This document shows positions 1 to 7,662 of a stretch of 64,000 nucleotides of DNA, piece after piece. The DNA lies in the NCBI RefSeq assembly GCF_040459645.1, contig NZ_JARVHQ010000002.1, positions 1-64,000 on the forward strand, given 5' to 3'. A model generated the notes under the pieces. The model searched no databases. It had not been told where the DNA came from and saw nothing but the letters and a program-made list of their open reading frames with translations. Numbering within the stretch: the first letter of the stretch is position 1; each line of letters starts with the position of its first letter. This DNA is from Bacillus cereus group sp. RP43 (GTDB lineage: Bacteria > Bacillota > Bacilli > Bacillales > Bacillaceae_G). The position numbers and the translations under genes were made by a program.

Positions 1-719
1 CTTAAATTTGAGTTAGAATACCTCTCTTTTTTTATACACTTCTATACAAAATTCCTAAAATATAATCAGTAATTCACAATTTCACTTTTCTTTTTTCTGA
101 ACATTCGTTCCATTACTGGCATTTAATCTACTAAAAATCGTAAATATATATATTAATTCAGTGGATATCTTAATAATATTGTCCAAATGTGTACAATAAA
201 ATAGCTCAAAGCTTTATATATAAACGTTTTATATATAAAGCTACTTAAAATCAGAATGTTTTTTGTTAATAATGTTGATTTACTGAATTATGTCTATAAC
301 TTACTTCTAAATGTTAATAAAATGTGGATTATTTTATAGCGTATGTGGAAATCATATTATTAATTTAAGCTAGACTACCATTAATCATATATACACTTTT
401 ACGCATCAAAATGATGCTGATTATATGTAGGTTAAGTAATTCAACTTTATGATATTTTGTATATTTAGAGCGACGTAAAACGCAATAAATACATTTCCAA
501 TAAGTGTTTTTTTCGATTTTTTATGGTTCTATAACTTTGCAGACACTGTTATTACTGAGTTTGTAGGCCATTTTTCATAAGTATAATAGTTTTATCTTTA
601 TATTCTTTTTATATAAAAGATATATATTATATTAGGTTTTAACGTACTGTCTGAAAAATGCGCATCTCTTGATTATCTAAAAGGTAAAAGTCTTTCACTA
701 AGTAAAAAATAAATTTAAA
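1..719. other. AT-rich region without recognisable genes
   Basis: No open frame with a ribosome binding site or recognisable protein was found in this stretch on either strand. It is very AT-rich and interrupted by stops in all frames. The only clear structure is the perfect inverted repeat at 210-242, listed separately. It lies outside the left IS copy and so belongs to the recipient replicon. Confidence 0.5.
210..242. repeat. Perfect 15-bp inverted repeat
   Basis: Arms AGCTTTATATATAAA (210-224) and its exact complement (228-242) surround a 3-base CGT loop. There is no T-run after the stem, so it is not a classic terminator. It could be a protein-binding palindrome or a cruciform-prone site; nothing nearby identifies a partner. 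Confidence 0.6.
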
Positions 720-1055
720 TACTTGAAGATATTGATGGTGTTATTTTACAAAAGATGTGTAATCAGTATGAAAAGGAAAATTAGCTCAAATAGAAGCACT
801 ATCAGTATGAACTAAAGGGAGGAGATGTATTAATTGCTCAGACAACAATTATACGCTGAGTTTATCCATATAGGCCTTAATTAGAAGAGACAATACAAAT
901 ATCATCTTAAATGAACAAACAACTCGTGAGGAGTCGATAAAGCCTATATTAGAGTAAAAAGAAAACTTATTTTGTCGAACAAGTCTGTCTAAGATCAAAA
1001 ACACTTTATGAATAAAGTGTTTGGTTTAGCTTCATGAGCTAGAAATTTACAGGAT
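720..1055 (+). pseudogene. Decayed IS6-family transposase relic
   Basis: The stretch can be aligned by eye with the intact IS copy at 50265-51127, with many substitutions, stops and a large internal deletion. Around 765-800 it matches the 5' coding part. Near 840-875 it matches the segment encoding SHTTIMRW. Near 930-960 one frame reads GVDKAYIRVK, like the VDETYMKVK motif around the first catalytic Asp. Around 975-1045 it matches the 3' end. It is an old, inactive relative rather than a fragment of the two fresh copies. From 1056 to 1404 nothing recognisable was found. Confidence 0.6.
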
Positions 1056-1396
1056 TCTTTTTATATATTTAGAATATGCTAAGCTTCCTGAAAAAATGAC
1101 AAAAAATATAGAATACTATATTTAATAAATCTTGTTTTAGAAATTAAAATAAATAAAAACATTAGAATTAATTTTTGATCTTTCATACTTACTACAACAA
1201 GCTATTGAAGATTTAAGCTTAGTAAATTTCAAAGTTAATCCATTGGTAAATAAATGAACATTCAGTATCTATTAAATGTAATTTCTATAGTAGAGTTACC
1301 TGGAAACTGATAACAGTTCACAGAAAACGAGTACGGCTATTGAAGATTTTTGTGTTGAAAAATACTAAGATTCTAGAAAACTATAAGAGGACATGA

Positions 1397-1404
1397 CAAA
1401 TAAC
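1397..1404. repeat. Left 8-bp target-site duplication
   Basis: CAAATAAC lies directly outside the left terminal inverted repeat of IS copy 1. The same 8 bases occur directly outside the right end of IS copy 2 at 51128-51135. Eight-base duplications are characteristic of IS6-family insertion, so the pair dates the arrival of the whole 1405-51127 segment as one event. Confidence 0.85.
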
Positions 1405-2266
1405 GGTTCTGGTGCAAAAACTTCAGGACAATTGCAATGAATCTATAAATCTTGGACATACTGTTACTATTACTTTAGAAAGTGTGCGTGATTGGTATGG
1501 AAAAGGAAAATGTATTCAAATGGAAGCATTATCAGCCTGATATTATTTTGTTAACGGTAAGATGGTACCTACGGTACAACCTCAGTTTTCGTGATTTGGT
1601 GGAAATGCTAGAAGAACGGGGTTTATCCATTTCTCATACAACGATTATGCGTTGGGTTCATCAGTATGGTCCTGAATTGGATAAACGAATCCGTCGTCAC
1701 CTCAAACAAACAAATGATTCTTGGAGAGTCGATGAAACCTATATGAAAGTAAAAGGTCAATGGATGTATCTGTATCGTGCTGTTGATTCGAAAGGAAACA
1801 CAATTGATTTTTTCCTAAACAAAACAAGAGACCAGAAGGCAGCAAAGCGCTTTTTCAAAAAAGCTTTGCGGTCTTTTCATGTTTCAAAGCACGTGTTATA
1901 ACAGTCGATAAGAACCCGGCTTATCCTATAGCAATTGAACAGTTAAAAAAAGAAAAAAGCATACCTGATGGTATGCAACTTAGACAACAAAAGTACTTGA
2001 ATAACATAGTAGAACAAGATCAGCGCTTTATAAAGAAGCGAATCCGTTCCATGCTAGGGTTCAAATGTTTTGACACAGCTACATCCATTCTTTCTGGAGT
2101 AGAAGCCATGCATATGATTAAAAAAGAACAGCTTAATTTACGGGACCAGTCTGTCCAAAATCAGAAAGAATTCATCCATCAATTGTTTGGACTTTCAGCA
2201 TAAGATACGATTTCGTTAGGAATATATGCGCTTTATTCTCTTTTGTTTTATTTTTGCACCAGAACC
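1405..2266 (+). mobile_element. IS6-family (IS240-like) insertion sequence, left copy
   Basis: An 862-bp element with terminal inverted repeats GGTTCTGGTGCAAAAA and its complement at 2251-2266. It is almost identical to the copy at 50265-51127: by direct reading I count four substitutions and one missing C. The missing base follows position 1890 and breaks the transposase frame, so this copy cannot make its own enzyme. The inner flank (2267-2274, AGTTTGTG) does not match the outer flank. Confidence 0.92.
1497..2203 (+). pseudogene. IS6-family DDE transposase, frameshifted
   Basis: The frame begins MEKENVFKWKHYQ, as in IS240-type transposases, and keeps the first catalytic region (VDETYMKVK). 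One C is missing in the run after GTTTCAAAG compared with the right copy. The first frame therefore stops at 1901, and the C-terminal part with the last catalytic Glu (VEQDQRF) continues in another frame from about 1905 to 2203. The rest is intact, so the mutation is recent. Any movement of the composite would need the enzyme from the right copy. Confidence 0.9.
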
Positions 2267-2620
2267 AGTTTGTGTACAAATAAATTCCCGCCTCTTTCCT
2301 TTTTACTCTATGATTTAATATCTATAGATATATGACTTCTATAGTGCAGTATGCACAAGCAGAAAACATGATAAATATAAGATGTTTAAAGAAATAAAAG
2401 CTGACTAATTAAAATCAGCTAATCATTAAAGAAATAGTAGATATCAAATATAAATAATTTGTACATACTATCTCATGGTTAACAAGTTAATATTTGACTT
2501 ATAATATTCTGCTTGTGTAAATTTTACTTTTCATACTGATTACGTTATCTAGAATATTAATATCAGTATGTCGAAGATTTAGAGGTTATATGCAAATGTT
2601 TACTAACCAACTTTGTTACT
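2267..2620. other. Intergenic, no gene seen
   Basis: No supported gene lies between the left IS and the end of the minus-strand thioesterase gene. It holds a small hairpin at 2399-2420 that probably terminates the minus-strand transcript; the rest is AT-rich sequence without recognisable content. Confidence 0.5.
2399..2420 (-). terminator. Probable terminator of the thioesterase/PPTase transcript
   Basis: AGCTGA and TCAGCT form a short stem around an AT-rich loop. On the minus strand it is followed by TTTTATTTCTTT. It lies about 200 bases past the thioesterase stop, so some 3' untranslated RNA is implied. The stem is short, hence moderate confidence. Confidence 0.45.
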
Positions 2621-3343
2621 TTAGCTTTGCTCTATGAGTTTATTCGATGAAAGGATAGATATAATTCTATTTAGGACTTCTAATTCATCTTCACGAATAA
2701 AAAAGTGACCGCCTTCAAAAACGTGTTCTTCAAATTTTCCAGTTGTATGTCGTGACCACTCTTTTCTGAGATAGTAGACTGGGTGATCATTCTTCCCCGT
2801 AAATATATGCAAATCAGTTTTCGTTCTATCTGCAGGCTGGTATTCATAGTTAAAGACAGCTTTATAGTCACAATATAAGATCGGAATGAAAAGGTTGTAC
2901 AAGTTGGAATCTTCAAAAATTGAGGTGGGAATATTTCCGTTTTGCGCCATTCTTTTAGCAAATTCATCAATTGGTAAAAGGTGAATGTTGCCTTTCAATT
3001 TAATATCAGGAGGTTGAAATCCTGAAACAATTAGGCTGTTCGGTTGCGGCAAATTCAATTCATTAATTTTTCGACAGAATTGGTATGCTAATAGTCCCCC
3101 CATACTGTGGCCAAATATAGCATACGGTCGCCCCTCGTTTAACATATGGGATGTTTTTTCGATAAGGTCTGTCACCATTTCGTCAACTGACTGCAATAAG
3201 GGTTCTTTGATTCTTTTTCCCCGGCCAGCTAATTCAAGAGGAATAACTTCCACTTGTTCCTTCAATTTTCTTTTCCACGGCAAGTAAATGGAGGCTGCAG
3301 ATCCTCCTGCATAAGGTAAGCATAAAAGTCTCATTTTTTCCAT
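2621..3343 (-). CDS. Type II (editing) thioesterase
   Basis: A 240-residue alpha/beta hydrolase of the GrsT/SrfAD type, the usual length for stand-alone NRPS thioesterases. These cytoplasmic enzymes remove wrong acyl groups from phosphopantetheine arms of carrier domains. Visible motifs are LPYAGGSA near the N-terminus, the nucleophile elbow GHSMGG (about residue 80), the acid region GKNDHPV and the catalytic His in EGGHFF near the C-terminus. The start follows AGGAAGG at good spacing. It is downstream of the PPTase on the minus strand and divergent from the synthetase operon. Since the last NRPS has no thioesterase domain, this enzyme might also help release product, but that is inference. 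Confidence 0.93.
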   Translation of the reverse strand: MEKMRLLCLPYAGGSAASIYLPWKRKLKEQVEVIPLELAGRGKRIKEPLLQSVDEMVTDLIEKTSHMLNEGRPYAIFGHSMGGLLAYQFCRKINELNLPQPNSLIVSGFQPPDIKLKGNIHLLPIDEFAKRMAQNGNIPTSIFEDSNLYNLFIPILYCDYKAVFNYEYQPADRTKTDLHIFTGKNDHPVYYLRKEWSRHTTGKFEEHVFEGGHFFIREDELEVLNRIISILSSNKLIEQS

Positions 3344-3455
3344 GTTTTCACCTTCCTAATTTTTGATTACTAAATTGATTAACTTAAGTTTTAATCTATT
3401 TAAAGATTTATGAGGTATTTCTAGGTGAAAGTTATATAAACTCTTTTGTTAGACA

Positions 3456-4160
3456 TTAAATGATTAGCTCATTTTGTAGAGAATTTACAAAGAGTCTATA
3501 CAGATGCTGACTTGTTAATATGGTTACATCTTGGGCCAGTTGAGTGTTATAAGAACCCAGTGCCATTTTGTATTGAGGGTCTATGTTATATGTTTGGAAA
3601 AAAACCGATTTTTTTCCTGTTAAAGATTGATATTGGTTTTCTTTCGATTTTTCAAAAGTAAAAGAGTTAAGGGGTATGGAAAGCCCTTTTCCGATGGTCT
3701 TTATATAACTTTCCTTTAGTGTCCAAAGTTCATAAAATAAATTAGCTCTAGCCTCACCTTCTAGTTGCATTAGTTCTAAATATTCTCTTTGTAAAAAGAA
3801 GTTTTTAGCTACATTCATGTCAACTTTTCCAATTTCCTGTACATCAATTCCATTTTCCTTGTGATCTATTACAGCTACTACCCATTTCCCTGAATGTGAA
3901 AGGTTGAAAAAGGCGGGATCCTCCTCTATGTAAGGCTTCCCATATGTATTACATTGGAGTATTACCCTATCAGGCTTTATATTCAAATAATGACTAATCA
4001 TATAGCGTATCAAGATTTCCCCAATTAGGGTTCTTTCTTTATCATCATCATGATGGAAAGACTGAATCCTATACTGTTTTTGCGAGCCTAAACATTCAAA
4101 TAGATGTTGAAAATATTTTCTATCTAGATGATTACTAACATCCACTGCATATATTTTCAA
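3456..4160 (-). CDS. Sfp-type 4'-phosphopantetheinyl transferase
   Basis: A 234-residue enzyme that moves phosphopantetheine from CoA to the serine of carrier domains. The family signatures are present: NLSHSGKWVV, GIDVQEI and LWTLKESYIKTIGKGL. The usual Mg-binding GIDxE reads GIDVQ, with Gln at the second acidic position; D and the Glu of WTLKES are kept. Start: the frame opens with TTG at 4158-4160 after GGAGGTGAATAA, which fits better than any internal ATG. It is probably co-transcribed with the thioesterase 112 bases downstream. It presumably activates the six T domains of the NRPSs and perhaps the ACP at 31820. Confidence 0.93.
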   Translation of the reverse strand: MKIYAVDVSNHLDRKYFQHLFECLGSQKQYRIQSFHHDDDKERTLIGEILIRYMISHYLNIKPDRVILQCNTYGKPYIEEDPAFFNLSHSGKWVVAVIDHKENGIDVQEIGKVDMNVAKNFFLQREYLELMQLEGEARANLFYELWTLKESYIKTIGKGLSIPLNSFTFEKSKENQYQSLTGKKSVFFQTYNIDPQYKMALGSYNTQLAQDVTILTSQHLYRLFVNSLQNELII

Positions 4161-4643
4161 TTATTCACCTCCTTGTATACTCTATTTTAAGAAATATTTT
4201 TAAGTATTTTATCAAAGTTGATTACAGAGGATTTAATGTTTTGTCCTCATATTAATACAAAAAATAGTTGACGGAAAATTATTCACCCCCTAAAATTTTA
4301 AATGCATAGGGTTTCAATTAATCCCCTTAATCGGTAATTATTACAAAAACAATGAGGAAAGGAAAGATAATTTTTAAAATTTAAAAAATAAGAATACAAA
4401 ATTATTTTTCTAGCAACAGACTAATGCGAATTTAATAACAGGTACCCTACCACTTTGTAACTAAGACTACGACTTCTATGTAAATGCATCTTTATCCGAA
4501 TCTTTATAATTAAGAGATTATTGAAATAAAAGCACTTATAACGTTATCATTCTATTACAATGTCATATATCTATTCATGTTCTTAGGTAATACTTTCAAC
4601 CATTAAAATTTCTTACTATCCATTAAGGAGGAAGCTTATCACC
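4161..4643. promoter_or_regulatory. Divergent intergenic region of the cluster
   Basis: These 480 bases separate the minus-strand PPTase/thioesterase genes from the plus-strand amidinotransferase-like gene, so promoters for both directions should be here. I see no gene, riboswitch or clear operator. A PlcR-like palindrome was looked for: TATGTAAATGCAT at about 4478 resembles half of such a box but does not fit the full spacing. Confidence 0.4.
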
Positions 4644-5579
4644 ATGCTAAAAAATAAAATTAAGCCATTTTGTAACTCTGAGAATGGGACTTTAAAAGAG
4701 GTCTTATTATGTGCACCAACAAAATATAATGTCTTGGGATCCGAAGTGCCAGCTGTTGGATTTGTACATGATTTTATAGCTGAATTAGCACTTGAACAGC
4801 ATCATCTTTTGAAAACGAAGTTAGAAAATTTTGGCTGTAAAGTACATGATGTAAGTAACGAGTCAAAGGATTCGTTGTGGGACAGGCTCGTGAATCGTAT
4901 CTTCGTAAGGGATGTAGGAGCTGTATATGGTGACAAACTATTGATAGGAGTCTCAGGCAACGAAATTAGGCAAGCAGACTTCTTTTATACTCAGTCTGCT
5001 TTAGTGGATTGGTTTGATGCGGATCATACCTATTTTGTTCCTTCTTGTGTTTCATTAGAGTTTGGTGACTTTTTAATTGTTAGTCCGGAATGCGTTTTGA
5101 TTAATACAGGACATCGTTCCAATAATAAAAAGGAATTGGCACTTTTTTTATTTGAGCTAGGAGTAGAAGAAGTTGGTTTTGTTTCTCTTCCTAGAACTAT
5201 GGAATCCCTTCATCTAGATGTGGTATGTAACATTCTAGGCGAAAATTTATTTTTGGCTGCTCCATTCCTGAAATTTACTACTGTTTCGGTTTATAGAAAT
5301 TCAAATGAGTCTGAAAAGTTGGAATTAAACACGATTGATGAGTTCGTAGGCCGTCACGGTTACTCTATTTATTGGCTTCCTGATAAAAACTACTTAATTG
5401 ATTATACTAATTTTATTAACCTGGATAAAAATACGGCTTTAGTCAATGAGGAAGTAGTTTCGTTTTATCAAAGGCAGTTCACGGATATGAATTTTATAGG
5501 CGTTCAAGTAGATCATCTACAACACGGTGCGGGGAGTATTCGTTGTATGACTATGCCCTTTGTTAGAGATTCTGAATAA
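4644..5579 (+). CDS. Amidinotransferase / arginine deiminase-like (pentein) enzyme
   Basis: A 311-residue protein of the guanidino-group modifying superfamily. Family landmarks in order are FVRDVG (about residue 88), SLEFGDFLI with the acidic residue facing the guanidinium, LHLDVV with the catalytic His (about 189), and the C-terminal GAGSIRCMTMP, which carries the catalytic Cys. Known members hydrolyse arginine or dimethylarginine, or transfer the amidino group to an amine. The sequence does not decide between hydrolysis and transfer. It has its own strong SD (AAGGAGGAAGC) and is followed by a terminator at 5674, so it is probably a separate transcript. In an NRPS locus it could supply or modify a guanidino building block. 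Confidence 0.8.
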   Translation: MLKNKIKPFCNSENGTLKEVLLCAPTKYNVLGSEVPAVGFVHDFIAELALEQHHLLKTKLENFGCKVHDVSNESKDSLWDRLVNRIFVRDVGAVYGDKLLIGVSGNEIRQADFFYTQSALVDWFDADHTYFVPSCVSLEFGDFLIVSPECVLINTGHRSNNKKELALFLFELGVEEVGFVSLPRTMESLHLDVVCNILGENLFLAAPFLKFTTVSVYRNSNESEKLELNTIDEFVGRHGYSIYWLPDKNYLIDYTNFINLDKNTALVNEEVVSFYQRQFTDMNFIGVQVDHLQHGAGSIRCMTMPFVRDSE

Positions 5580-5673
5580 TATATAATACACTATTCTATG
5601 AGATTTATATTAATAGAATTATGGAGTGTACACCTTTTTCTATACTACTGCCTTATATATATATTGATCTAAG

Positions 5674-5715
5674 AAAGGGTCTTTACCAATTATGGTAAAG
5701 ATCTTTTTATTTTAG
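5674..5715 (+). terminator. Rho-independent terminator after the pentein gene
   Basis: AAAGGGTCTTTACC (5674-5687) pairs with GGTAAAGATCTTTT (5694-5707) around AATTAT, followed by TATTTTA. It separates the amidinotransferase-like gene from the synthetase operon. Confidence 0.8.
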
Positions 5716-5731
5716 TGAAAACAAGCTGTCA

Positions 5732-5795
5732 TATTGAGAAAATTTCGTCTTAACTTTCTGATTAAGAGACCAAAAAACAATAGATTTTCTCAATA
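5732..5795 (+). promoter_or_regulatory. Long inverted repeat upstream of the synthetase operon
   Basis: TATTGAGAAAAT (5732-5743) is exactly complementary to ATTTTCTCAATA (5784-5795). Inside lies a second smaller stem, TCTTAA / TTAAGA (about 5748-5767). If transcribed it would fold as a nested hairpin in the leader of the 32-kb operon. No T-run follows, so it is not a simple terminator. It could equally be an operator for a dimeric regulator. I do not recognise a known riboswitch. Confidence 0.45.
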
Positions 5796-5955
5796 GACGA
5801 TAACTGAAAATTCTATTAATATAAAAATAGGATAAGGATATAGGACTACGATAACAGACAATCCTCTTTATAAACTTATAAGGAGGAGAAGAAGGAACTT
5901 AGTACACGCTAAGAAAGAAGTCAGTGTAGTGAAAGGTATAGGTTTTTTTTCAAAA

Positions 5956-6152
5956 ATGAAAATGAATTATTTGATTATAAAGAAAGAAAGTGTTTTTTTA
6001 TTGTTGAAACCGTCAAGGAAAAACAAGCTAACACGGTAATATTTATATGTAAAGAACAATCCTATGTAGATGTAAAAGGCTATAGAAAGCTGCCTTCAAT
6101 AGGCACAGATTATATTTACTTTAAAGAAGACAAAGTGGGTGACGCAAAATGA
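5956..6152 (+). pseudogene. Possible frameshifted small gene ahead of the oxidoreductase
   Basis: An open stretch in the frame ending at 6152 encodes a plausible soluble tail (…FIVETVKEKQANTVIF… to …YFKEDKVGDAK) but has no ATG, GTG or TTG start in frame. Its TGA overlaps the ATG of the next gene (ATGA), the arrangement of translationally coupled genes. A start at 5956 lies in another frame that joins it across a run of seven T at 5992-5999. Either a slippage site or a recent frameshift is implied. The product is not recognised. Confidence 0.3.
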
Positions 6153-7627
6153 AAAAATACGATGCTATTTTCATAGGAGCAGGCTTAGGAAGCCTTTCAG
6201 CTGCAGGGAAATTAGTGCATTCGGGAAAGAAAGTGTTGGTAATAGATCAGCATTATGTAATAGGAGGCTGTGCCAGCACGTTTAGAAGAAAGAAATTTAT
6301 TTTTGATGCAGCCGTACACTTAATGGGTGGGTGTGAAGAAGGTGGATTAATTGAAAATTTCCTATCCAGCCTTGGGTTAAATCAGAAAATCAATTTTATT
6401 GAAATAAATCCAATGTACGTTGCAAGTATTGGGGAAGATAGGTACAGTATCCCCTCAAACCTTTATGAATTAGAAGAAAAGATGTGTGAATGGTTTCCAG
6501 ACGAAAAGGAGGGAATCAAGCAGGTCATTTCCAAAATTATAAGAATTGGTGGACTTCTGCTTCAAGTAAGCTCAACCCAAACGCAGGAAGAGGTTGCTCG
6601 AAAAGAAATTATTAAAGAACTATCTGGCATTCGTAATGTTTCTTTTACGGAATTTTTAGAACGTTACTTAAATAATCCAAAAGCTATCGCAGTATTAAGT
6701 ACATTGTTTTTATATGCTGGAGAATCGCCAGATAAATTATCCGCACAGTATATTATAAGTGTTCTCATGTCTTACCACAACGGTGCGTTTTATCCAAAAG
6801 GTAGCACACAAGCTTTTGCTAATCTCTTGGGAGACTATATTAAAGCGAACGGATCAGACATCGTTTTACGTAGGAAAGTTGAAAAAATTCGGATGTCTAA
6901 CGGACAAGTAACCGGGATTATAGACCATAAAGGTAATGAATATTATTCCGATGTTATTGTATCAAACGCTGACATGAAAAGTACCTATATGGATTTGTTG
7001 GGAGAGGAGCATCTCTCTTCATTGTATAAAAAGAAATTTGAAAGATTGACACCATCATGCTCTGCTATTGTTTTGTATGCAGGAATAAAAGACGATGATA
7101 ATTGGAGCAAGAATATACCACATGAACTATTTGTTTTTCCACAACATGTGCACCATAATCCTCATTATTTATATCATCCTCAAGAGAAGTCAGTTACACC
7201 AATGTCTATTTGCTGTCCAAGTCATGTTGATCCCAGTCTAGCACCTCCTGAACATGCAATAGTAACGGTCACAGCACTTTGTAATTACGATGAGATAGAA
7301 AATATTCGTTTAGAACGAGGTAAAGATTTTCTATTGGATGATTTCTTAAATCGAATCGAAATGCAACTTCCGGGCTTCAAGGAACGAATCGTCCTACATG
7401 AACTAGCTACACCTAGTACAATACTAAGATATACGCGAAACCAGAATGGAGCGATGTATGGGTGGAGTAAAGTGAAAGAGCAGCCATGGCTTGCAAAAAT
7501 GGGTCCAAAATCTCCTGTAAAGGGGCTTTATTTTACAGGCCACTGGACAAATAATATACACGGCGTTTATGGAGTTATCAAGTCCGGTTTGATGACATCA
7601 CAGCAAATTATTAATGACGTAGGCTAA
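6149..7627 (+). CDS. CrtI-like FAD-dependent oxidoreductase
   Basis: A 492-residue protein of the phytoene-desaturase/retinol-saturase family. The N-terminus has the Rossmann FAD motif GAGLGSLSAAGKL, then VIDQ and GGCASTFRRKKFIFDAAVH. The C-terminal FAD-contact region reads GLYFTGHWTNNIHGVYG. Family members desaturate, isomerise or saturate long conjugated chains. It is the first sure gene of the synthetase operon, 35 bases before NRPS 1. There is no other carotenoid gene nearby, so carotenoid synthesis is unlikely. A role on the acyl chain made by the ketosynthase set at 31-35 kb is suggested by context: CrtI-like enzymes accompany such sets in cinnamoyl-lipopeptide clusters of actinomycetes. 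Substrate unproven. Confidence 0.85.
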   Translation: MKKYDAIFIGAGLGSLSAAGKLVHSGKKVLVIDQHYVIGGCASTFRRKKFIFDAAVHLMGGCEEGGLIENFLSSLGLNQKINFIEINPMYVASIGEDRYSIPSNLYELEEKMCEWFPDEKEGIKQVISKIIRIGGLLLQVSSTQTQEEVARKEIIKELSGIRNVSFTEFLERYLNNPKAIAVLSTLFLYAGESPDKLSAQYIISVLMSYHNGAFYPKGSTQAFANLLGDYIKANGSDIVLRRKVEKIRMSNGQVTGIIDHKGNEYYSDVIVSNADMKSTYMDLLGEEHLSSLYKKKFERLTPSCSAIVLYAGIKDDDNWSKNIPHELFVFPQHVHHNPHYLYHPQEKSVTPMSICCPSHVDPSLAPPEHAIVTVTALCNYDEIENIRLERGKDFLLDDFLNRIEMQLPGFKERIVLHELATPSTILRYTRNQNGAMYGWSKVKEQPWLAKMGPKSPVKGLYFTGHWTNNIHGVYGVIKSGLMTSQQIINDVG

Positions 7628-7662
7628 AGTCCATAAATAAATGAATTAAAAGGAGAATATTT

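Noticed and set aside
4470..4490. PlcR-box-like palindrome upstream of the amidinotransferase-like gene
   Set aside because: TATG and a CAT-like half are present but the spacing does not fit the full consensus.
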